Shown here: piece after piece, positions 1 to 9,687 of the stretch
Position numbering within the stretch: the first letter of the stretch is position 1
Layout of the letters: each line of letters starts with the position of its first letter
Assembly (NCBI GenBank): GCA_963813895.1
Contig: CAWFAS010000003.1
Location: 496,001-560,000 of the forward strand
DNA length: 64,000 bases
Direction: 5' to 3'
Origin: DASZWJ01 sp963813895
GTDB lineage: Bacteria; Pseudomonadota; Gammaproteobacteria; JAURND01
Made by a program: the position numbers and the translations under genes
Notes under the pieces: generated by a model
Told to the model about the DNA's origin: nothing
The model's database searches: none
What the model saw: the letters and a program-made list of their open reading frames with translations, nothing else

Positions 1-35
1 CCCCCTAAAAAAGCCCTCAAAAGGGTTTTTTGGCA
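1..35. terminator. Rho-independent terminator-like hairpin at the left edge
   Basis: A short inverted repeat (AGCCCT, loop CAAA, AGGGTT) flanked by A and T runs lies at the extreme left. With A runs on one side and T runs on the other it could work in either direction. The gene it serves is outside the window or is the tRNA-Tyr transcript that reads leftward. No gene is seen between here and the tRNA. Confidence 0.5.
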
Positions 36-288
36 TCTCAAAGTGCGCATATTCGATTTTTTATTATGTTTTATGTTCTGCTGCACTTTGCTTAATTTGT
101 GACTTAAGCGGTAAATTTATAGTAATTTAAAGCGTCTAAAGGATTATCATAGCTTTAGACTCTGTCAAGTGTTTCTTTATACCTATTACAGCACTACTAT
201 TCAATCTATATTTAAACTAAGTTCAGTAAAATTCCCTACCAAGGCTTCTTTAGCACTTGATGCCAACCAGCAGGGAATAAACAAATTG

Positions 289-373
<85 letters not shown>

Positions 374-524
374 AAAAAATTTAAGCGCGTCATTTTGCGT
401 CACTACGACCAGAATGTCAACTAAACAATACAATCTGTTTAGGGGGCTGCGTTATTATTTATAACAAGCAAGGACTTAATTTCATGGAAACGTCAAAATA
501 AAGGAAGTTATTCTAGATACGCAA

Positions 525-553
525 TAAAAAAGCCCTGCTTTGCAGCAGGGCTT
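525..553 (-). terminator. Terminator of the groESL operon
   Basis: A strong stem (AAGCCCTGCT/AGCAGGGCTT with loop TTGC) is followed on the minus strand by a run of T. It sits about 25 bp past the groEL stop codon, as expected for an intrinsic terminator of the chaperonin operon. Confidence 0.85.
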
Positions 554-577
554 CTAATTGCAGCTAGACGACGATGG

Positions 578-2223
578 TTACATCATACCGCCCATGCCAC
601 CCATACCTCCCATATCTCCAGCACCTACTGGAGCAGCTTCTTTCTTAGGAATTTCAGCCACCATTGCTCCGGTAGTGATCATCAAACTAGCTATAGAAGC
701 AGCATTTTGTAAGGCAGTGCGTGTGACTTTGGTTGGATCCAAAATACCCATTTCAATCATGTCACCGAAATCACCGGATGCAGCATTATAACCAAAGTTA
801 CCTTTACCTTCTACTACCTTGGATAGGATAACTGAAGCTTCTTCGCCAGCATTGGTCACTATCTGTCGTAATGGAGATTCCATTGCGCGACGCAGAATAG
901 CGATACCAATATTCTGATCATCGTTGTCGCCCTTTAGGTTCTTAAGAGACTGTAATGCACGAATCAAGGCAACACCACCGCCAGGAACTACACCTTCTTC
1001 GACAGCAGCACGGGTTGCATGCAATGCATCTTCCACTCGGGCTTTTTTCTCTTTCATTTCCATTTCAGTAGCTGCACCCACTTTGATAACCGCAACACCG
1101 CCAGCCAATTTGGCCAAACGTTCTTGCAGTTTTTCTCGATCGTAATCAGAGGTGGTTTTGTCAATCTCAGCACGAATTTGGGCGATTCGTAGATTTAATA
1201 TCGCTCGATTCACCTGCGCCATCAATAATGGTGGAGTTTTCTTTAGTAACCACTATTCTTTTGGCCGCGCCAAGATCAGCTAAGGTAATGCTTTCCAGAG
1301 AAATGCCTACTTCTTCTGAAACTACTTTGCCACCCGTTAATATGGCAATGTCTTGCAACATAGATTTACGACGGTCACCAAAGCCAGGCGCTTTCACGGC
1401 TACGACTTTAACAATACCGCGGATGGTATTCACCACCAAGGTTGCCAATGCTTCACCTTCAACATCTTCGGCGATTAGCAATAAAGATCTACCAGATTTG
1501 GCCACAGACTTCTAATACTGGAAGCAATTCACGGATATTTGAAATTTTTTTGTCAACCAACAAAATATAGGGATTCTCAAGCTCAGTGCTCATGTTTTGC
1601 TGATTGTTGATGAAGTAAGGGGACAGGTAGCCACGATCAAACTGCATACCTTCTACTACTTCCAGAGAATTCTCTAGTCCAGAACCATCTTCAACGGTAA
1701 TAACACCTTCTTTACCCACTTTTTCCATCGCTTTCGCGATAATGTTGCCTATAGCTTCATCGGCATTAGCTGAAATTGTTCCAACTTGGGCAATAGCTTT
1801 CTGATCGGTGCAAGGTTTAGAGAGTTTTTTTAGTTCCTCTACAGCAGCAGCAACTGCTTTGTCTATACCACGCTTAAGATCCATCGGGTTTATACCAGCG
1901 GCAACTGACTTCATACCTTCTGCCAAGATAGCCTGAGTCAACACGGTAGCGGTGGTTGTGCCATCGCCAGCAATATCAGAAGTTTTGGAGGCAACTTCCT
2001 TAACCATCTGCGCGCCCATATTTTCGAAGTTGTCTTTTAATTCGATTTCTTTGGCGACTGTAACACCATCTTTCGTGGGGGTTGGGCTGCCAAAACTCTT
2101 TTGCAGCACAACAATTCGACCTCTTGGGCCTAAAGTTACTTTGACGGCATCAGCCAAAATATTTACACCATTTAGCATTGCCTGTCGGGAGTGATCCGCA
2201 AATTTAATTTCTTTAGCGCTCAT
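578..2223 (-). pseudogene. groL: groEL, 60-kDa chaperonin, interrupted by two single-base insertions
   Basis: GroEL forms the double-ring ATP-dependent folding chamber capped by GroES. The protein is recognisable along its full length, from the start MSAKEIKFADHSRQ to the Gly-Met-rich tail ending GGMGGMM. It is split over three reading frames. After LLPVLE (near 1508) and after ESSDIKS (near 1190) one extra base shifts the frame. Removing one base at each point restores the normal continuations AVAKSGRS and RIAQIRAE. Nothing else is missing. A good ribosome site (AGGAGA) precedes the ATG, and groES lies 34 bp upstream. GroEL is normally essential, and neither insertion lies in a homopolymer. 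The choice is therefore between sequencing or assembly error, a very recent pseudogene backed by another copy, or a real recoding event. Error is the most likely. Confidence 0.9.
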
Positions 2224-2257
2224 TCTTTTATTCTCTCCTAAAAATTAGTTTTGAAAA

Positions 2258-2548
2258 TTAACCTTCAACGACACCCATAATGTCATCTTCTCGCATGACG
2301 ATTAGTTCTTCGCCAGCCACTTTGACTTCAGTACCGGAGTATTTACCAAACAGTACTTTATCACCCACTTTAATTACTAATGGACGTAACTGACCGCTAT
2401 CTAAATGCTTACCTGTACCAATGGCGATCACTTCACCCAATACTGGCTTGTCTTTCGCTGTATCAGGGATCACGATACCGCCTGGCGAGGTTCGTTCTTC
2501 TTCACTGCGACGAATCAGCACGCGATCATACAAGGGACGTATTTTCAT
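2258..2548 (-). CDS. groS: GroES, 10-kDa co-chaperonin
   Basis: This heptameric lid of the GroEL chamber is 96 residues, the normal length. It begins MKIRPLYDRVLIRR and contains the mobile loop region SEEERTSPGGIVIPDTA, followed by GEVIAIG and DKVLFGKYSGTEV. A ribosome site (AGGAGAAAG) lies before the ATG. It is the first gene of the groESL operon and is preceded by a heat-shock type promoter. The gene is intact, in contrast to groEL. Confidence 0.97.
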   Translation of the reverse strand: MKIRPLYDRVLIRRSEEERTSPGGIVIPDTAKDKPVLGEVIAIGTGKHLDSGQLRPLVIKVGDKVLFGKYSGTEVKVAGEELIVMREDDIMGVVEG

Positions 2549-2660
2549 TCACTCTTTCTCCTAGATTTTAAAATTGACACATAGGCAGGGCGGAATAACC
2601 GCCAACCACTTTTGCTAGCGTTTAACCATTAACTTACAAATTAAACACTAATGCAAAGAT

Positions 2661-2688
2661 ATATAGGGACAAAATTTGAGAATTCAAG
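2661..2688 (-). promoter_or_regulatory. Sigma-32 (RpoH) type heat-shock promoter of groESL
   Basis: On the minus strand CTTGAA is followed after 14 bases by CCCTATAT. This matches the sigma-32 consensus (CTTGAA, 13-17 bases, CCCCATNT). It lies about 115 bp upstream of the groES start. No CIRCE inverted repeat was seen. Confidence 0.75.
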
Positions 2689-2868
2689 AGGAAAAAATTC
2701 TTTTGAGGTTTTAGGAGGGTTATTAAAAGATTAAAACATTGCAATCCAACCAAGAATCGGACGGATTTTTAGAAAAACATAGATTAGGTTTGAAAATGCA
2801 AAAAGAACCGCCATTTAGGCGAACAAATTTCGACCCTAAGGAGCGCCCCTAGAAGAAGTTGCGCTTAC

Positions 2869-2885
2869 TTAGGCTCTGTAAAACT
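2869..2885. repeat. Solo end of the 291-bp foldback element
   Basis: TTAGGCTCTGTAAAAC is identical to the terminal sequence of the elements at 30223-30513 and 37103-37393. Only the tip is present here, and it runs into the stop codon of the 201-residue gene. Confidence 0.5.
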
Positions 2886-3489
2886 AGCACGCTATATCTT
2901 CGGTATTTTCACTCGACCCATTTATGGGGAGATACTGTTCAGATTCTTCCAGACAAATCGATTCTGCTAAATGACCACGAAATCTGTTTAACAAAGGCAA
3001 GAAAAACTCTACGCGCCGGGACAAATGCATCTTTATAGAATTCATGAAAACCTTTTTCTGTTCCTCTGCTCCATACTTTGCAATCAGATGCGCACAGGAG
3101 TCTAGTTTTGCTGCCACTCCATCTGTGAGCTTTAGCTCTGGCAGCGGGATAAGCTGGATTGCTTCAATCATTGCCCTGGAAGCGGTTTGGGACATATGAA
3201 TTACTTGACCATTTTCGAGCCGATAATTATCAAGGGCTTCTTTCATATGACGCACAAAGCGATCAATACCAGAATAGCGCAATCGTGAGGGCGCATCATT
3301 TTCTTCCATATGCGCTTTCTTGACTACTTTAAGCAACAAACGATATAAGTCCCCCTCACGCTTGGGGATACGTTTGTCGAGTCCCAGCTGCGCTAGCTTT
3401 CTGGCGCTTTCATTTGGATCCAGCTGTTTTTTTAATAGATTCTTATAATCACTTAAAAGTTTTATCGCAGTTTGAGAAAAGTTGTGCAT
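2884..3489 (-). CDS. Conserved-looking hypothetical protein, 201 residues
   Basis: I do not recognise a family. The product is predicted soluble and mainly helical, with a basic N-terminal half (KNLLKKQLDP, IPKREGDLYRLLLKVVKKAH) and an acidic C-terminus ending in Cys. There is no signal peptide or membrane segment. The gene stands alone between groES and carA. Its stop codon overlaps the sequence AGGCTCTGTAAAAC at 2871-2884, the terminal sequence of the 291-bp foldback repeats, so a repeat end abuts or formed the 3' end. Function is unknown. Confidence 0.7.
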   Translation of the reverse strand: MHNFSQTAIKLLSDYKNLLKKQLDPNESARKLAQLGLDKRIPKREGDLYRLLLKVVKKAHMEENDAPSRLRYSGIDRFVRHMKEALDNYRLENGQVIHMSQTASRAMIEAIQLIPLPELKLTDGVAAKLDSCAHLIAKYGAEEQKKVFMNSIKMHLSRRVEFFLPLLNRFRGHLAESICLEESEQYLPINGSSENTEDIAC

Positions 3490-3744
3490 ATGCCACGCCG
3501 TTATACCTGTTTATCATTATTATACAAAATAACCCCAATAAAACCCATTCGGGCCTTCTATTTCAATTAATAGTATTATAAACACATAGCCCTTAAAGAA
3601 ATATTAAGGGTATGCGTTTAATATGAGAAAACTTTTGCAGAGATCAAAACTTGAATTCACATATCAGTTAGCTCCTTAGCTCTTGGTTAGAGAATAAAAA
3701 TAGCTAATTTCGAGAGAATTGCGTAAAATAAATCTATTGAACAA

Positions 3745-3846
3745 GGGGTGATATTAAGCATTTAGCATTTAATTTTCACCGATGAATGCCACACCTACCC
3801 CCCTCTCCCTAACCCTCCCGCAAGGGGAAAGGGGATTATAGGGTTG
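3745..3846. repeat. REP-like element, family A (CCCTCTCCCTAACCCT)
   Basis: About 100 bp contain a GC-rich C-run/G-run hairpin (CCCCTCTCCCTAACCC...GCAAGGGGAAAGGGG) joined to an AT-rich tail with TTAAGCATTT and GATGAATGCC. The same arrangement recurs at 23029-23203, 39021-39119 and, degenerate, at 48134-48250. It ends about 20 bp before the carA start, so it lies in the carA leader. Apart from this the 3490-3869 spacer shows no gene. Confidence 0.75.
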
Positions 3847-3869
3847 CCTATTTTTTCCACAGAGGTTTT

Positions 3870-5003
3870 ATGAAGCATCCGGCTATACTGGTACTTGAAG
3901 ATGGGAGCGTATTTAAAGGTGACTCTATTGGCGCTGAAGGCCAAACCGTTGGCGAAGTGGTATTTAATACCGCCATTACTGGTTACCAAGAAATTATTAC
4001 CGATCCCTCTTATGCACGACAAATAGTTACTTTAACTTACCCACATATTGGTAATACGGGTATCAATACCGAGGATGCAGAATCATCAAAAATCTGGGCG
4101 GCAGGTCTGATTATCCGTGATTTACCCTCTCTCGCCAGTAATTGGCGCATGCAGCAACCCTTACCGGATTATCTACGCGCTAACAAGCTGATAGCCATTG
4201 CCAACATCGATACCCGCCGCTTAACCCGTTTACTGCGTGAAAAAGGCGCTTTAAACGGCTGTATTATGGCTGGATTGGTTGACGAACAAACCGCCCTGGA
4301 ATCGTGCCGCAAATTTACTGGCTTGCATGGCCTGGATTTAGCTAAAGAGGTTAGCACCCACGAGTCGTACGCCTGGTCTGAAGGCAGCTGGCATATTCAA
4401 CCTCAGATCTCTAATGAAGCAGAGACTTCCTCTAAATTACATATGGTTGTTTATGACTTTGGGATTAAGCGTAATATATTACGATGCCTGGTCGATAATG
4501 GCTGTCGTCTAACCATTGTCCCGGCTCAAACTTCTGCGAAACAGGTGTTAGCATTAAAACCTGATGGAATTTTTTTATCTAATGGCCCCGGCGATCCCGC
4601 CCCCTGCGATTATGCCATCTCCGCCATCCAAACCTTCCTAAAACACGACGTTCCGATATTGGGCATTTGTCTTGGCCATCAACTACTTGGCTTAGCCTGT
4701 GGCGCTAAAACTGTAAAAATGAAATTTGGTCACCATGGCGCCAACCATCCTGTACAAGACCTGCAAACCAAGCAAGTTATCATTTCCAGCCAAAACCACG
4801 GCTTTGCCGTAGACGAGAAAAGTTTACCCAGCTATCTTACAGCCACTCACCGCTCTCTCTTTGACAATAGCTTGCAAGGTATAAGACACACCGATAAACC
4901 CGCCTTTGGCTTTCAAGGCCACCCAGAAGCAAGCCCAGGTCCGCATGACGCAGTTAACTTATTTAAACAGTTCACAGATTTGATGCGTAAACGAGCTCAT
5001 TGA
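3870..5003 (+). CDS. carA: Carbamoyl-phosphate synthase small subunit (glutaminase)
   Basis: CarA hydrolyses glutamine and passes ammonia to CarB for carbamoyl phosphate synthesis, feeding arginine and pyrimidines. The 377 residues match the usual size. An N-terminal CPSase domain (LEDGSVFKGDSIG, FNTAITGYQEIITDPSY) is followed by a class I glutamine amidotransferase. The latter has the oxyanion motif SNGPGDP at 237-243, nucleophile Cys267 in GICLGHQLLG, and His351/Glu353 in GHPEASPGP. The usual partner carB does not follow; the next gene is convergent. carB must lie elsewhere. Confidence 0.96.
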   Translation: MKHPAILVLEDGSVFKGDSIGAEGQTVGEVVFNTAITGYQEIITDPSYARQIVTLTYPHIGNTGINTEDAESSKIWAAGLIIRDLPSLASNWRMQQPLPDYLRANKLIAIANIDTRRLTRLLREKGALNGCIMAGLVDEQTALESCRKFTGLHGLDLAKEVSTHESYAWSEGSWHIQPQISNEAETSSKLHMVVYDFGIKRNILRCLVDNGCRLTIVPAQTSAKQVLALKPDGIFLSNGPGDPAPCDYAISAIQTFLKHDVPILGICLGHQLLGLACGAKTVKMKFGHHGANHPVQDLQTKQVIISSQNHGFAVDEKSLPSYLTATHRSLFDNSLQGIRHTDKPAFGFQGHPEASPGPHDAVNLFKQFTDLMRKRAH

Positions 5004-5123
5004 GCTTTTCATGCATCAAATCTGTGGACTTGAATAAACCTCATGGGTTAGTTCAATATAACATTTTTAAATTTGGTAGAGGGCGGGATTAAACAGCTGG
5101 TGACATTGCAGAAGGCAGCGGTT

Positions 5124-6677
5124 TTAACCTTTCAGTCCAGGATTGCGGCATTCTTTTTCGCTATCCACTTCTTCTTGGCTGATGCCTGCTTTTTCTGCAA
5201 GGCGCCTTTGTTCATTTTTTTTTGCCTGAATTTCAGATAATTTACTTTTTGCTTCTGTAACATGATCATCATGAGCAATTAACTTTTTTAAACCACTTTC
5301 GGCTGCATCAAACTCTCCCTTATTTGCGGCTTTTTCTACCCAACCCAGATAGTTAGGTATCTGCGTAGGAAGATAATCGTCAGGGTCTTTTAAGGTTAGC
5401 AATAAAGATTGCCAATTAAGCTCGCCAACTGATAGATAATCTAAAACTTCCTGCTTTTGCATAGGCAAAAAATCGTTTGCTTCTTTCATAATGCGATCGG
5501 TATGCCAGACAACTTCGCTATAAATAGCTCTTCTGAGGTTTCTGTCGCAATGAGAAAATAGATAGGCTTCACGCTCGCTTAGCTGCTGATCTTTTGAATA
5601 GCTTTTTTTTATAAAATTTAAATCCCATTTTAGGCGATAGACTATTCCATAGAGTGGATCTTCAAACGTTAGATCAGCACGTTTTGTGCCCGATTGAGGT
5701 CTATCATAGATTTTTTTAATTGTCACCCTGCCATAATCTAGTAAGTAGAAAGTGCTTCCTATTTTTAATTCGCCACCCAGGGCTTTAACGTAACTCTCAT
5801 AAAGCACAACTTTGTTATCTGGATCAGTTGACGTTTTGTAATATTGGTTATATTCCTTATTCGAACTTTTTCGCAGTTTCAATAGATATTTTCGTAATTT
5901 TTGTAATTTTTCAGAGTTTTCCGAAGATATAGCTCCACTTTTTGCTTGTTCTGATAAGATTTCCTCTTGTCTTAATTGATTTTCTAATTCTTTCAATCGC
6001 TGGTCCCCTTTTGCAAACATACTTTCCAGCTCAGTTTTTTCAGTATCGGTTAAATAGGGGTTTACTGATAATTTACTTCCTTGATTATTGGCCCTGAGGA
6101 TTGCATTCCACCATGCATGCCTGAATTCATGAATCAGAATTGTCAGCATTACGGGTGAACTAAGTTCATCTATATTAATTAAAATCGTTTTAGTGTGTGG
6201 AGAAAAACTCGCCGCACTATTTGCTTCTTTTATCGACTCAGTATTATGACATGCGATAGAAAACCCAGATAAATGTGTGAGAACAAAATCAATTGTTTTA
6301 GCTGTTTCCGAATTTATCAAGCGGGCTTTTTGCAAAATATCAATAATTTTTTGATGTTGGTTTGAAGAACTGGTCCCAACGATAAATTGCCCAATAAACT
6401 GATCGGTTATCCAGGGTGTAATCGGTTTTGCTACCTGATATTTGGGGTTAAAAAAGAAATTGCTTGGACAGATTAAATCATAGGAAGAAGTTGGGGTTTG
6501 GGTATTTTTATCAAGCAACGAAGATTTAATATCAAGGTCTCTGCCGGCCTCAGCCGTTTTGCCCCAGCCTAATAGATAAGATATAAGAAACGTTTTGGAT
6601 AAACGTTTAAAGCTTATTGAACTTTCCTCTTTATTGGTTGAACGACTTTTTGTTTCTTTTTTAAACTTATCAGACAT
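5124..6677 (-). CDS. Putative secreted HExxH zinc-metalloprotease-like protein
   Basis: I recognise no named family. Counting from the ATG at 6677 (517 residues), the N-terminus is very basic and then has a short hydrophobic stretch (TFLISYLLGWGKTAEAG, about residues 29-45) that could be a signal peptide. The motif HEFRH at about 183-187, inside VMLTILIHEFRHAWW, fits the HExxH zinc site of metallopeptidases. A Lys/Glu-rich coiled-coil-like region covers about 225-280, and the C-terminus has an acidic helical repeat resembling a TPR hairpin. It lies directly behind waaA. An ATG at 6692 overlaps the waaA stop, but the start at 6677 has a better ribosome site (AGAGGA). An exported peptidase or a host-directed effector are both possible. 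The third zinc ligand is not assigned. Confidence 0.65.
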   Translation of the reverse strand: MSDKFKKETKSRSTNKEESSISFKRLSKTFLISYLLGWGKTAEAGRDLDIKSSLLDKNTQTPTSSYDLICPSNFFFNPKYQVAKPITPWITDQFIGQFIVGTSSSNQHQKIIDILQKARLINSETAKTIDFVLTHLSGFSIACHNTESIKEANSAASFSPHTKTILINIDELSSPVMLTILIHEFRHAWWNAILRANNQGSKLSVNPYLTDTEKTELESMFAKGDQRLKELENQLRQEEILSEQAKSGAISSENSEKLQKLRKYLLKLRKSSNKEYNQYYKTSTDPDNKVVLYESYVKALGGELKIGSTFYLLDYGRVTIKKIYDRPQSGTKRADLTFEDPLYGIVYRLKWDLNFIKKSYSKDQQLSEREAYLFSHCDRNLRRAIYSEVVWHTDRIMKEANDFLPMQKQEVLDYLSVGELNWQSLLLTLKDPDDYLPTQIPNYLGWVEKAANKGEFDAAESGLKKLIAHDDHVTEAKSKLSEIQAKKNEQRRLAEKAGISQEEVDSEKECRNPGLKG

Positions 6678-6688
6678 TTGGCATCCTC

Positions 6689-7981
6689 TCATTCATCTAA
6701 AATTAACTTTTCAGAGAATTCATTCAACTGCGTTGCAATATAATCCAAATGCCTTTCCAACGAACCACGGTTTTTTTCCACCACAGCACGTGCGCGCTCA
6801 CCCATCCCCCGACTGCCAATCTCATCTCCCAGCAAAGCTGACCAAGTCTCCGCCAAACCTTTTGCGTCATTAACCTGTACTATGGCTTCAGCCTGCTCTA
6901 ATAAATTAAAAATTTCTGTAAAGTTAAATAATTGCGGGCCTGTGACAATAGGTAGCCCAAGAGCAGCAGGCTCTAATAAGTTATGCCCCCCCACTGTAAC
7001 GAAACTGCCACCAACAAAAGCGACATCGGCCGCAGCATAATATAAGAAGAGCTCTCCTAAACTATCTCCCAAAAACACCTGGGTTTCTGCAGAACAGGGT
7101 ACACTATCACTGCGTCGTACTGTAGAAAACCCCCGCCTCTGACATAAAACAGCCACCTCGTTAAACCGGTCGGGATGGCGTGGCACCAGCATTAATAAGC
7201 ACGTGGGCCAGGACTTCCTCAGCTCAGCAAATGCTTGTAAAATCTGTTCTTCTTCACCAGCATGGGTACTCGCCGCAATTACCGTCGGGCGACGCTCGCC
7301 CCAGCTTGACCGCAGCAAATGGCCCTTATCCACTAGTTCAACTGGGACCTTAACATCAAACTTCATATTACCCCAAACCAATGTCCGCTCGGGATCAGCT
7401 CCCAAGGAGATAAATCGCCTGGCATCTTCGGCTGTTTGTGCCGCAATGGTAGAGATTTGCTGCAGCATAGGCTTTAATAACTTAGCGATGCGCTGGTACC
7501 CAGTCGCAGATTGCGCAGACAAACGTGCATTAGCCAACAAAATAGGAATTTTGCGCTGTGCTGTATAATGTATTAAGTTTGGCCACAGCTCAGTTTCCAT
7601 AATGATTGCTAAACAGGGGCGAGTGCGGTCCAAAAAGCGCTTGACCACAGCTGGCATATCATAAGGTACATAAAAACAACATACTTTATCCCCAGCGAGC
7701 TGCCCCGCTAATACTGAACCACTAACGGTCATACTGGTAATAACTAGGGTTTGCTGTGGATATCGTTGTCGCAGGTTATTTATTAAAGGTTTGGCGGCAA
7801 TTAATTCCCCTACAGAAACCGCATGTAACCAAATACAATTTTCTGCTGTTAAAGCATTAATAAAACCTAAACGCTCTCCCCAGCGCTGACGATAACCGGG
7901 TGATTTACGGCCTTTCCACCACAACCGTAAAAAAATAGCGGGCATTCCGAGATAAAATATTAATGAATATAGATAGCGCAT
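6689..7981 (-). CDS. waaA: 3-deoxy-D-manno-octulosonic acid (Kdo) transferase
   Basis: WaaA (KdtA) adds Kdo residues to lipid IVA at the inner membrane during LPS synthesis. The 430 residues match the family. An N-terminal hydrophobic anchor (LYSLIFYLGMPAIFLRLWW) precedes GYRQRWGERLG, the glycosyltransferase N-domain motif WLHAVSVGE, the METELWPNL motif, and a C-terminal GT-B domain with FVGGSFVTVGGHNLLEP, which binds CMP-Kdo. The HExxH gene follows, overlapping or nearly touching. Confidence 0.95.
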   Translation of the reverse strand: MRYLYSLIFYLGMPAIFLRLWWKGRKSPGYRQRWGERLGFINALTAENCIWLHAVSVGELIAAKPLINNLRQRYPQQTLVITSMTVSGSVLAGQLAGDKVCCFYVPYDMPAVVKRFLDRTRPCLAIIMETELWPNLIHYTAQRKIPILLANARLSAQSATGYQRIAKLLKPMLQQISTIAAQTAEDARRFISLGADPERTLVWGNMKFDVKVPVELVDKGHLLRSSWGERRPTVIAASTHAGEEEQILQAFAELRKSWPTCLLMLVPRHPDRFNEVAVLCQRRGFSTVRRSDSVPCSAETQVFLGDSLGELFLYYAAADVAFVGGSFVTVGGHNLLEPAALGLPIVTGPQLFNFTEIFNLLEQAEAIVQVNDAKGLAETWSALLGDEIGSRGMGERARAVVEKNRGSLERHLDYIATQLNEFSEKLILDE

Positions 7982-8030
7982 AATTTGTAGAATATAATCA
8001 CGTAGTTTTCAATGCAAGCTTGGAGGAAAT

Positions 8031-8279
8031 ATGTTTCGAGATTTTTTAACTTTTCGCCGAATGATTACCCCATTTGTGGTGCAGATATTATTCTGGCTAG
8101 CAGTAATAGCTTGCATCACCCTTGGGATTGCAAACATACTGAATCAACTGATTTTTCAAGGAGTTATCACTCTCCTTGTGGGTCCCTTACTAGCCAGAAT
8201 TATCTGTGAATATATCATTGTATTTTTTCGAATTAACAATACCCTAACGGATATCAAACAGCAGCAAACCCTGCTTTAG
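8031..8279 (+). CDS. DUF4282 small membrane protein
   Basis: The 82 residues have two hydrophobic helices (about 13-38 and 42-66) and the DUF4282 pattern MFRDFLTFRRMITP at the start and FRINNTLTDIK near the end. The family occurs widely in bacteria and has no assigned role. A clear ribosome site (TTGGAGGAAAT) fixes the ATG. It is divergent from waaA and convergent with hemL. Confidence 0.8.
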   Translation: MFRDFLTFRRMITPFVVQILFWLAVIACITLGIANILNQLIFQGVITLLVGPLLARIICEYIIVFFRINNTLTDIKQQQTLL

Positions 8280-8295
8280 TAAGTACAAGAATTCA

Positions 8296-9582
8296 TTAGC
8301 TGCAAAGGGTAGCAAACACGCGTTCAGCAGCATCCCAAGTAGCCTGCAATTCCCAATCGCCGTGGGCAGCAGACATAAATCCAGCTTCATAGGCTGATGG
8401 TGCAAAATAAATTCCTTGCGCCAGTAATCCATGGAAGAACGATTTAAACTGCACAATATGACACCGCATAACATGCTCCAATCGACTAACCATCTCTTCC
8501 TCGGTAAAGAATAAACCGAATAATCCACCCGCATAGGTCGCCTTTAATGCTATGTGATAGGCTTGAGCGCGCTCCAGTAGTCCATTAATTAAACGCTGCG
8601 TTTTTGCTTCCAGAGCCGGATAAAAACCAGGCTTTTCTATTTCATTTAAAGTAGCCAAGCCCGCAGCTACTGCGATGGGATTGCCAGATAAAGTGCCTGC
8701 TTGATAAACGGGACCCAAAGGGGCCATCATCGCCATCAGTTCTTTTTTACCCCCGAAGGCTCCTATAGGCAACCCGCCGCCGATTATTTTGCCTAATGTA
8801 GTAAGATCAGGCTGCACACCATACCTGCGCTGTGCTCCCCCGATATCTACGCGAAAACCAGTAATGACTTCATCAAAAATCAATAGCGTTTCATGGCGAT
8901 TACAAATATCACGCAGGCCCTGCAGAAACCCTGGAACGGGCAATACACATCCCATATTCCCAGCAACTGGCTCAACGATAATTGCAGCTATTTCCCCATT
9001 TACTTCTTTAAATATGCGCTCAACTGAATCTAAATCATTAAAAATTGCCGTGAAGGTTTCTTTAACTAGCGCCTGCGGCACACCAGGCGAACTTGGAACT
9101 CCAAAGGTCAAACCTCCTGAGCCCGCCTTAACCAATAAGGCATCGGAATGCCCATGGTAGCAACCTTCAAACTTCAAAATCTTATCACGGCCGGTAGCAG
9201 CACGCGCCAGGCGTATTGCACTCATCGTCGCTTCTGTACCCGAATTCACCAACCGCACTTGTTCAATTGAAGGAAAATGCTGGCTGATTTTTATTGCCAA
9301 TTCCACTTCTTTAGCTGTTGGCGCACCAAAACTTAAGCCATTAGTAGCCGCACGTTGCACTGCGAGTACCACTTCCGGATGCGCATGACCTAAAATAGCA
9401 GTCCCCCACGAACCTACATAATCGATATATTGTTTATCATCCTCATCAGTTAAATAGGCTCCTTGGCCACGGTTAAAAAACAATGGCGTGCCGCCCACTC
9501 CCCCAAAAGCACGCACTGGTGAATTTACCCCGCCAGGAATATAATTTTGCGCATTGCTAAATAAAAGATCAGAACGTGTCAT
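8296..9582 (-). CDS. hemL: Glutamate-1-semialdehyde 2,1-aminomutase
   Basis: HemL converts glutamate-1-semialdehyde to 5-aminolevulinate, the C5 entry to heme synthesis. This PLP enzyme shows the family start SNAQNYIPGGVNSPVRAF, the segment RLVNSGTEATMSAIRLAR, the cofactor-contacting IIFDEVITGFR-like segment, and the PLP lysine in TTLGKIIGGGLP. The start at 9582 gives 428 residues, close to E. coli, and has GGAG upstream. A start at 9597 is also open. Confidence 0.96.
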   Translation of the reverse strand: MTRSDLLFSNAQNYIPGGVNSPVRAFGGVGGTPLFFNRGQGAYLTDEDDKQYIDYVGSWGTAILGHAHPEVVLAVQRAATNGLSFGAPTAKEVELAIKISQHFPSIEQVRLVNSGTEATMSAIRLARAATGRDKILKFEGCYHGHSDALLVKAGSGGLTFGVPSSPGVPQALVKETFTAIFNDLDSVERIFKEVNGEIAAIIVEPVAGNMGCVLPVPGFLQGLRDICNRHETLLIFDEVITGFRVDIGGAQRRYGVQPDLTTLGKIIGGGLPIGAFGGKKELMAMMAPLGPVYQAGTLSGNPIAVAAGLATLNEIEKPGFYPALEAKTQRLINGLLERAQAYHIALKATYAGGLFGLFFTEEEMVSRLEHVMRCHIVQFKSFFHGLLAQGIYFAPSAYEAGFMSAAHGDWELQATWDAAERVFATLCS

Positions 9583-9687
9583 AACTATCAGCTCCATTTT
9601 TAAAATAAGTTAAAACTAAACTATTTTCAAAACGTTTGATATTCAGTTTTTTAGAGTATACTACACCAATTTGACGGGGACACGGTC

